Origin: Adineta steineri
Lineage: Eukaryota > Rotifera > Eurotatoria > Adinetida > Adinetidae
DNA length: 64,000 nucleotides
Assembly (NCBI GenBank): GCA_905250115.1
Contig: CAJNOI010000006.1
Location: forward strand, 1,159,526-1,223,525
Direction of reading: 5' to 3'
The notes beneath the pieces are model-generated. The model was not told where the DNA came from and ran no database searches. It worked only from the letters and a program-made list of their open reading frames with translations. Both the position numbers and the translations under genes were made by a program. Positions 56,401-64,000 of the stretch are shown here, one piece after another (position 1 is the stretch's first letter; each line of letters begins with the position of its first letter).

Positions 56401-58093
56401 TTTTCGTACTTAAATATTAGCAATTTTTTGTTTTTTATTAGTGAACATATTAAACGACAAGCTTATCTCGTCTTAGAAGAAAATAAAGTTTTACAGGAAC
56501 AACTCAATTTACAAACTAATCGATTAACCGATGTACAAAAAACACAAATTCAAGAAGGTAAACATAATTTATTTTCTATAATTAAATATATAAAAAATAA
56601 CCTTTTATTAATTTAGTTTCGAATTTAACTCGACGTTTAATGGTTGTTGAAAGTGAGAAAACGGAAAGTGATCGTATACTTGAAACAATTCGAATAAGAA
56701 ATGAAGATTTAAAACGAAAATATGATCAATTAATGCTTGATAGCAATCATAAAATACATGTTCAAGAACATATGCAAGAAATAAGTGAAATGAAACGATT
56801 AACAGGTATTGATTATTCTTTTTGTCTATTTAAATATTTATTAATTTATTCTAGATGAATTAAGTGAAAAACATGCTCATGAAATGCAATTACTTCTTCG
56901 TCGAGTACAGGTAAAATTTATTAGAATAGTTTAATTAGATATATAAATATTAATTAATAGGATGCTGAAGCAGCAAAACGAATATGTCAATTAAAATTAA
57001 CTGAACATCGCAGTGATATTGAACGTTTTAAAGGTGAAATAAAAGTATTAAAAAAATTAAATAAAAAATTACAATTACGTGTTCAAACATATGAGAAAAA
57101 ACTTGAATTACAACAAATTAAAGAACAACGAATAACAACGATGTTAGAAAAAAGTACTGAAGATTATGAAGAAACAAAACTTGAACGTGATACTTATCTA
57201 ACATTGGTATATACAAATAAAATTGATATCTATACAGAGTGGCTCAAAAGTCACTTTATCGTACAAAAAAATTGCATAATTTTTGTTCCTACATCTTTTC
57301 TTGTCTTATTACTCTATTATAATGCAGGCTGGTAATTGACATGATATAAGCTCTTTAACACGTTTTAATCCTATTCATTGTTAATAAGATAAACTCTTTT
57401 ACGTAAGATCAATATTAGTATTCCGTAGATGTTCTTTTTACGCCTCCCTCATTCAAAACAAAGTGTGAACATGCTTCTATAACACAGAGAAAAAATCAGC
57501 CTTGTCACATGAACCACAAGAGAGTTATGCAATTTTTTTTGTAGGGTAAAATGACTTTTAGGTCACTCTGTATAGATGATGATGATTATAAAATAATATT
57601 TTTATTTTAAGGCAAAAACTAAAGAAGATGAAATGAATAAAACACAAATACGATTGAATGAAGAAGCTGAAAAGTTAGCTCAACTTGAAGAACGTTTAGA
57701 AAATTATAAAAATAAAAATAAAGAACGTACTAATGAACCGCAAGAACAGTAAGAGAAAAGACAAGATAAATTTCTTCGTTTTTTTAAAGTACTCTTTTGC
57801 TCTGTTTTTTAATTAGATGGAAAAAACAATCGGATAATTTAAAATTACGTTGTTTAGAACATGAACAACGTATTCAACAACTTGTTAGTTTATTAAATGA
57901 AAAACAAATACTCATAGATGAACTTCATGCTGAAAAACGGTAAATTAAAAAAAAAGGATAATCTGTAGAATTTAATTAGATTTATTTTTGCTTTAGAAAT
58001 CTTGAAGTTGATCTTGAAACTGTCTGGCAAACAACAAATGCCGATAGTATGCGCATACGTGAACATTTATATGATAGGAGAATAACGAGCTAG
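53426..58093 (+). CDS. CEP89: Centrosomal protein 89-like coiled-coil protein (about 18 exons)
   Basis: CEP89 is a distal-appendage protein of the mother centriole, needed for ciliary vesicle docking; in vertebrates it is also reported at mitochondria. The gene starts MKTKDGKKTKS at 53426. A Ser-rich disordered half (53525-54650) precedes a long coiled coil. Diagnostic blocks match human CEP89 colinearly. They are KGPSPIWLLNQKFLAPLF (56040-56150), RQAYLVLEENKVLQEQL (56455-56510), SNLTRRLMVVESEKTE (56619-56665), KRICQLKLTEHR and, at the end, NLEVDLETVWQTT...MRIREHL (57995-58070). It stops with TAG at 58091. Introns are mostly short. Exceptions are about 780 bp (55219-56002) and about 400 bp (57207-57611), the latter holding a MITE. 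Exon borders are read from GT-AG sites. Human CEP89 is 783 residues; this one is of similar length. Confidence 0.85.
57230..57575. mobile_element. MITE with about 50-bp terminal inverted repeats (Tc1/mariner-like)
   Basis: The left end reads CTATACAGAGTGGCTCAAAA and continues GTCACTTTATCGTACAAAAAAATTGCATAA. The reverse complement of the right end reads CTATACAGAGTGACCTAAAA and continues GTCATTTTACCCTACAAAAAAAATTGCATAA. The inverted repeats span about 50 bp with few mismatches and enclose about 250 bp with no transposase. If the element proper starts at CAGAGTG, it is flanked by TA on both sides, as expected for Tc1/mariner insertion. Mariner-like ends of the CAGxGTG(T/G)CCCAAAAGT type are well known. 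It sits inside a CEP89 intron and must be spliced out with it. Confidence 0.85.
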
Positions 58094-58209
58094 TTATTGT
58101 TTTATGTTATACTTCTGTGATATCTAGAGCTTAATTAAACAGTGATCATGGTGATTTATATATGTTTCAATGTGTTTTAATAGTTGTGATGTATCTGATT
58201 TTATTTTTT

Positions 58210-58276
58210 ATTTCAAAGAATAAATAAATAAATAAATAAATATACATATTTATATATCTATCTATCTATCTATTGT
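58210..58276. repeat. AAAT and CTAT microsatellites
   Basis: Tandem AAAT units (about 58218-58241) are followed by CTAT/TATC units (about 58256-58274). They lie in the gap between the convergent CEP89-like gene and the secreted-peptide gene, probably in the 3' UTR region. Confidence 0.8.
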
Positions 58277-58471
58277 TGTTTTCTTGCTTGATATATATTT
58301 ATTTTTAAAAATAAATTTGCTCTCATTGATGTTTCTTAAACTGTTTTTTTCTTTCATAAAATATTTCTTGCAAAAAAAAAAGAAAAATAAATAATACAGA
58401 TTGTTATTTTCATTTTTAGTTTGAATTTATTGCTAAACATTCGAAATTTTTTTCTTATTTATATTTTGTGT

Positions 58472-58897
58472 TTATAAACCATGTATACTAAGACAATCAT
58501 AGAATGGTGATAATTTACCAAGACGTGCTTGATATTTCAAATACCATAATGGTTTATTTGCACATGGATCATCTTTTTTATAACTTTTTTGACGGAAAGG
58601 AAAGATTTTAATAGATTCATCATATCCATTGCTGCTAACATCATTATTCGTATCCCATGTGTCGTAATAATAGCGTTTGTTAATATGGTTGATGGATGCC
58701 GATGAATAATGAACCACAACTAATAAATAAACATGTCATAGAAATTAAAAAAAAAATAATGGAAAAAGAAATCCAATCCACTAGAAAAAAAATCAGACTC
58801 CGATATACAGTAGAATGAATAATGGAGATGTAATTAAATTAGAGAACTTACCAATGACAAGTAAAAAGATAAGTAATACCGACAGCACCGGTTTCAT
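58472..58897 (-). CDS. Small secreted peptide precursor (2 exons)
   Basis: Exon 1 (58897-58852) encodes MKPVLSVLLIFLLVI and ends at GTAAGT. Exon 2 (58719-58472) joins through a split GTT codon, giving 97 residues. Residues 1 to about 24 form a clear signal peptide (hydrophobic core, then HYSSA). A dibasic KR follows INHIN, then YYYDTWDTNNDVSS. Further basic pairs occur at SYKKDD. The C-terminal segment has exactly two cysteines 26 residues apart (DDPCANKPLWYL ... SPFYDCLS), able to form one disulphide. The layout fits a neuropeptide or other secreted prohormone. I cannot match it to a named family. It converges on the CEP89-like gene. Confidence 0.6.
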
Positions 58898-61800
58898 GTC
58901 TATTTGGAAAAAAAACACGGAAATAGTAAGAGGAGAGCAAATAAAATGTAATTCAATCTAAAATGATTAATGTAAATATGAAGAAAACGAGAATAAATGA
59001 TCAATTTTGATTCTAAGTAAATAATTATTCAAAAAATTTGTTATTTATTCTTATAAAAGAAAACATTAGTATAGATTAAATAAACTAACTTACATGTATA
59101 TCTTACTTAATTATCATAAACTCTAGTATTAGTAAGAGTGCACTGTCATTGAAAGTATATTTATATTTCATCTAACCAAAAATCTAGTGAACATACAAGT
59201 CGGAAATAGTTGCTTTATCGTTGTGCATTTTCTCTCTGGTGGTGTTTTCGAAGATATATATAGATATACATCTATTCTTTACTTTTTTTCTTATTACAGA
59301 TACTAATTTTGTTAGGGTTACTATTTCTATTCGACTATCGTTCTGTCTGTCGCATTTCCTTTCTTTTATAATGATTGGCAATGAAGCTGAATGTCGTTGT
59401 CTCATTTTCTTCTCTTCTATTCTTTTACTCATTTTTTATATTTGAACATCACAGACAAACACAATTGAGTTTTTTATGTAATTGCATGCAGAAATGAACG
59501 AGAAGTCTCTGAATGCCTCTAGGAAAAGAGATAAAAAAAGGAGAGAGAGAGAGAGAGAGAGAACGGAACAGCAACAAGTATCTTATAATTTCTAAGATTT
59601 CTCATTTTCTTGTATTTCAATAAAATAAAATCAACTAGTATTCTTTCGATATTATTAGTAAGGAAACTAAGCATATATTTTGAAAACTAGTTTTGTTGAC
59701 AGAATGATGACGGATATCAGGAAATACAAACGATATTCATTTATAATCGTCGAATCAACAACATAAAACAGTCATCATCATTCATCTTCAAACAAAATAT
59801 AAAAAAAATCGTTGCAACGTATATATATTGTCGTTCTATAGGATGTTCATATATCTAATCGAATGAATTTTCACTCGATGATCGGAAAACAGCATAGACG
59901 AAAGGTCGCCGCATCGGCTATAATTAATTATATTCGAATGCGGAGGAATGTGCACTCAGAGAGTGTACTTGATAAAAAAAACTGGCTATCGAGAAAGCTC
60001 GCCGAAAAAAACATGCTGGATTAACTAGAATATATGGTGTGCGTGATCATTTATTCATCATAATCTACTTCATAAATCGGCTTAGAAACTAGTTTTTCTT
60101 TTGTGACATTGTCATATAAAATCATCATATAAAATTCGTTTTAGGATGATAGAATTAGGGAAAAATCTTTGACAAAATTCAATTTATTTTGATTTATTGC
60201 TTTTAATCTTTGTTTTTTGTTTATTAACGAAATTGATAAAGTTTGATATTAATGTTAAGAATAAAATGACATAGATTTATGATTAATTTATTTAAAATAA
60301 TTTTCGTATTGTTAATATATTAGATAGTGTGCTTCCGTTTATTTTGTCTCCTAATTTGATTCTATTGATTTGACCTTGAGCAATTCTTCGATAATCTACA
60401 TAAATATACTCTCATTCTTAAATAGTAGTTCTGAGATCTAATCAATCTGACTATTCTCTTGTTTCTTTATTCATGTTTACAATAAAAAAAAAAGAAGAAA
60501 ACATTAATACGATTTTATTCGTAATTGCGTACAAATTATATAAAATTCTTCGGAAATATAATATACATATTTATTTTGGTCTAAAAATAGAGAATAGTAG
60601 GACATTTTGCATAGTAAAAATTACAGAGAATAAGTTCACTTATACTATAATACTATAGAATGTATTATGTAGTAATAATATAATTCTTTAAATCAAGTAG
60701 GATCAAGTTCCTATTGTCATGTTAATCTTATTGAAATATTGATCTAATGATGAAAGTATATTTTCCAGAAGAATCTTTTATTTTCGTACAATTTGTTTCA
60801 TTAAAGTTATATGAAATACATATCTTGTTTAGTTTATCAATAACTACCTACAGAATTAAGTTCAATGAACCAATTTTTCTGAATTATGTTGGTCATGTTA
60901 ACTTTGTAAACTTTTGTTTGTTTATTGAATCGTAATAATTTCATGAGTGTGCTTTTATAATTAAACGCGCATTATCGAATTAAGTCTTTGTCCAATAATT
61001 GCATGAATTCTATGAACGTGATATTGTCTATGCCAGGTCTACTTAAGACTATATCAAGGAAACGCGAGCATTCTAAGCATAAAATCCGGTTGACATTTTT
61101 CTTTTATAAGGTAACAACTTGAATAGAATTAATTATATCAACATGTGAGAAAGATAGATAGAGTAAAATAGTAAGAATCATAGTTTATAAAACAAATATA
61201 TTAAAAATTAAATCTGATTATCTATTTAAAGCAAATAAAACTATGCATATTAGTAAATATTTGATAATATTTTCTTGCGTAGGAGTCGGAAACATTGATT
61301 TATATTTAAATTTATTAATAATTTAATTTATTCTTATGCACTGATGATCAAACGACAGGAAATTTCTTTGAGAGATTTAGTTTCTAAAGAGTTCAATACT
61401 CTATTAAACGAACTTTTTTTTTCATAATTACTTACTAACATCTATATATATACAGATGTTTGTTTTTGGAAGACTATAATTACGTAATGCTTTTCCTCTT
61501 TCTATAGTACACTTCATATTGAAAACAATTAAGCACTGTTATCATCTTCTTCCAGTACAGAAAAAAAATATCATTAAAATACTTACATAAGCAATACAAA
61601 AATAGTATATCTTCAATGATCGTGATATTATACAGTGCATTGCTTATTGTCTTTGTATTCCATTTCTAGTTTATATGAAAATATTTTGTTTTTGGGATCA
61701 ATGTATTTATATTCTGTATATAATCAATATAATGAAATAAATATTCACGAGTCAAGAACACACACACCCATGATGTCGCGGATCGTGCTTATCATTTCTA

Positions 61801-63350
61801 CGATTTCCTGTGAGACATAATTGAGTACGTTTTGCTTAGTGTTATATCAGATAACTCATGATGTTAATTGATACGTACTTAGAACTTGAACGATCTGTTT
61901 TCTCTTTTTTTGCATCTCAATTTGTAATTACAGTCGTTATTAATGTATAAACTCTTATATGTTTTTTTAAACAATATTTAAAGTGCGTAAAAGAGTAAAA
62001 TAAAATATTTCCTCGATATTAAAAAACTTTGAACCTTTCTAGATATAAATACTCTATTAGACAAATTATTAATGTGTAGAATAGAACATCAAATATAGTA
62101 TATATAAGACTATCAGATACAAAAAGAATTTTGTACTATTCATTGGAGCATTTAAATCGTCATAGTTGTATATGATTTTGTTTTGTATGATAATATATTA
62201 TTATCTGATGACATTATAAACTGTCAAATACAGAACAAACATATTTGTTTTTCTACTAGATTGGCATCAACCTTCTTCCAAATAGTTTGACATATATATA
62301 CAATTTAAGAAACTCTTTTAATCAATAGATATTCTCGTTTGATAGCTACTGTCATCTAACATTATCCATCAAAAATTATAGACTAAATAACAGTCACCAT
62401 CTATCACAAAAAAAATCAAGTTTTCATCAGACTTGTTTATTATATTAGCGAATAATAGAAATCTATCACTATGCTCTTTCTTTTTGTTCGAATGGTATAT
62501 TTTATAAACTAGCTAACATGTACAGAGAAATATATATATATTTATTCAAGATATAATTTATTTGTTTAAATAATTAAAGTATTTGGCTTTGAACTTCTAT
62601 AATTCTGTTAATCAATAAAATTGGATAAATAAATTCATTGTATGCCAAACTTTTCTAATTAATATTACATTACTTAAACAAGTTATTAATGATATAATAA
62701 GATAATATTTCAAGTAATTAGAATATAATAGATAATGTCAATTAATCTTTTAACAAAAAACAAGGACAAATATTAGTATATGAACTATTCGATGAAGACA
62801 TATCATATAATACTCGAGTATGTGGGAAGAAGAAATTTTATTGGTTATTTCTTAACTACGAAAACAATATTTTATTGTTTTCCAAAATTTATATTTTTGT
62901 CGGTGATGTCCTGATGATTTTTATCATATGTTCTCTTTGATAACTATCATCCATATGAATCAACCAAGGTTGTCGATTATATTATTCCTGTTGTGTAAGT
63001 TCTTTGATTTTTTCTCATCATCTATTTATTACACAAGCCGGTGGCATAGTTTGATGAGTATCATATGGTCTAGCGTTTTTTTTTCTCTTATTCTTTGACA
63101 ATAAAAAAAAATGACAAATGAGTTATGTCCGGGTGTTAAAGGATAGAGATATATATAGAATAAAAATGAAAGTTGATATTCAAAATGTTGTGGACATACT
63201 AGGAAACTTTTTATTGAAATAAAAACGATAAACAAAACTGTAAAGAAATGAAAATACGTACTAGGTTAAAAGAAAAGAAAGAAAAATCTCTGCTACTTGA
63301 ACACCGATAGAACAATAAGAAAATAGTTCATTTATATTATTTATTTGTAT
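58898..63350. other. Long intergenic region, no gene found
   Basis: About 4.4 kb without a supported gene. A GA microsatellite lies at 59541-59562. A less AT-rich patch at about 59880-60020 (GGTCGCCGCATCGGCTATAA, GAAAGCTCGCCG) stands out and may be regulatory. Open frames at 59184-59445, 60473-60935, 61635-61820 and 63029-63235 are short and low-complexity. Confidence 0.5.
59541..59562. repeat. GA dinucleotide microsatellite
   Basis: Eleven GA units in tandem in intergenic DNA upstream of the secreted-peptide gene. Confidence 0.9.
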
Positions 63351-63713
63351 TTAATCTCGTTTTCGAATTAAAATATAATGCGATGTATGAGTTGACATAT
63401 TATCTCCAATTGCTGGATTACCACCACCACCAGTTGATGCTGATATTTGATAACCTAAACGAACCATTTTACTTAAAACATCCATATAGACAAGTGGATG
63501 TTCATCTTTTTCAGCTGAATAATTTCCGAACCAGACAAAAGCTGAATCAGATGCATTTGGAAGTATTTCATTAACAAGTTCTTTTTCAGCAAATATACGA
63601 TAATGTTTAGGATAAGATACAAGAACAATAAGTGAAACAACATCAATTCGACCACTACGTGAATCACTTGATTGATTAGAAGTGACACCAGTTGTACTTT
63701 CTTCTGATGCCAT
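63351..63713 (-). CDS. GTP cyclohydrolase I feedback regulator-like protein
   Basis: This is a single-exon frame of 120 residues starting MASEESTTGVTSNQ. The first 20 or so residues are Ser/Thr-rich and look disordered. The remainder, VVSLIVLVSYPKHYRIF ... FVWFGNYSAEKDEHPLVYMD, then VLSKMVRLGYQISASTG and HYILIRKRD, resembles GFRP (GCHFR). There, a similar FYEYYVDDPP, then a helix, then GFRVLSMTGVGQTLVWCLHK builds the small alpha/beta fold. GFRP binds GTP cyclohydrolase I and mediates feedback by tetrahydrobiopterin and activation by phenylalanine. The insert between STGGGG and HYIL (about 10 residues) and the N-terminal extension make it longer than the usual 84 residues. Identity is low, so the assignment is tentative. 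Confidence 0.45.
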   Translation of the reverse strand: MASEESTTGVTSNQSSDSRSGRIDVVSLIVLVSYPKHYRIFAEKELVNEILPNASDSAFVWFGNYSAEKDEHPLVYMDVLSKMVRLGYQISASTGGGGNPAIGDNMSTHTSHYILIRKRD

Positions 63714-64000
63714 TGATTATAAATATGCACACAAAAGATGATATGAGCAAGTAATATAGTGCAATTGAAATGGTCGACAAATAAGAGATAGAGAAAAGGA
63801 CGACGATGTTATTCTGTTGATTACAATAATCGTCTTTCTCTCAGAGAGAAGAATAGGAAGAACATTTGAGGTATATCTTGTATCGTAGAGCAAGGTCTCT
63901 CTTTCTTTCTTTTTTTTCTTTCTCCTTTTCTCTGCCCATCTTTATTTCCACTTGGGATCGACTGATTGACATGATGGATGACATTTTTCTCATCTGGCAA
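63714..64000. promoter_or_regulatory. Upstream flank of the GFRP-like gene
   Basis: The last 287 bp contain no coding frame. They lie directly upstream of the minus-strand gene ending at 63351 and hold a pyrimidine-rich tract at about 63895-63945. The promoter should be here, but no specific element is recognised. Confidence 0.3.

Overview
The window looks like nuclear DNA from a small, compact metazoan genome. It is strongly AT-rich, genes are split by very short GT-AG introns (mostly about 50-70 bp), and clearly animal genes are present: MAP3K4, a fibrocystin-L type receptor, CEP89, a class A GPCR and cytosolic asparaginyl-tRNA synthetase. Base composition, intron size and gene style fit a bdelloid rotifer such as Adineta or Rotaria. 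That assignment is an inference, not something proved by a marker gene. I saw no bacterial operons, CRISPR arrays, rRNA or convincing tRNA genes.

Layout. 1-6000: a cluster of small related genes and relics on both strands. They encode coiled-coil proteins built from 7-residue repeats, some with a PPxVPPR tail. The copies are interleaved with duplicated scraps of the neighbouring MAP3K4 gene. 6221-7165 (-): mitochondrial SpoU-type rRNA methyltransferase (MRM1-like). 7433-15768 (-): MAP3K4/MEKK4-like kinase with unusual catalytic motifs (HCD, DFN). 15974-18463 (-): asparaginyl-tRNA synthetase. 18960-22017 (+): a divergent gene that I read, tentatively, as a GPAT/DHAPAT-family acyltransferase that has lost its catalytic motifs. 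24283-25398 (-): orphan GPCR. 29238-31573 (+): unrecognised six-exon gene. 31931-49208 (-): very large fibrocystin-L-like (PKHD1L1) receptor with IPT/TIG, PA14 and G8 domains, a C-terminal membrane anchor and FN2-like modules. 53426-58093 (+): CEP89-like centriolar coiled-coil protein with a MITE in one intron. 58472-58897 (-): small secreted peptide precursor. 63351-63713 (-): small protein resembling the GTP cyclohydrolase I feedback regulator.

Four gene-poor stretches (about 22.0-24.3, 25.4-29.2, 49.2-53.4 and 58.9-63.3 kb) hold no convincing coding sequence. Most genes here are single-copy housekeeping or signalling genes with no operon-like cooperation. The two striking parts are the rapidly evolving repeat-protein cluster at the left end and the apparent pseudo-acyltransferase divergent from the asparaginyl-tRNA synthetase gene.
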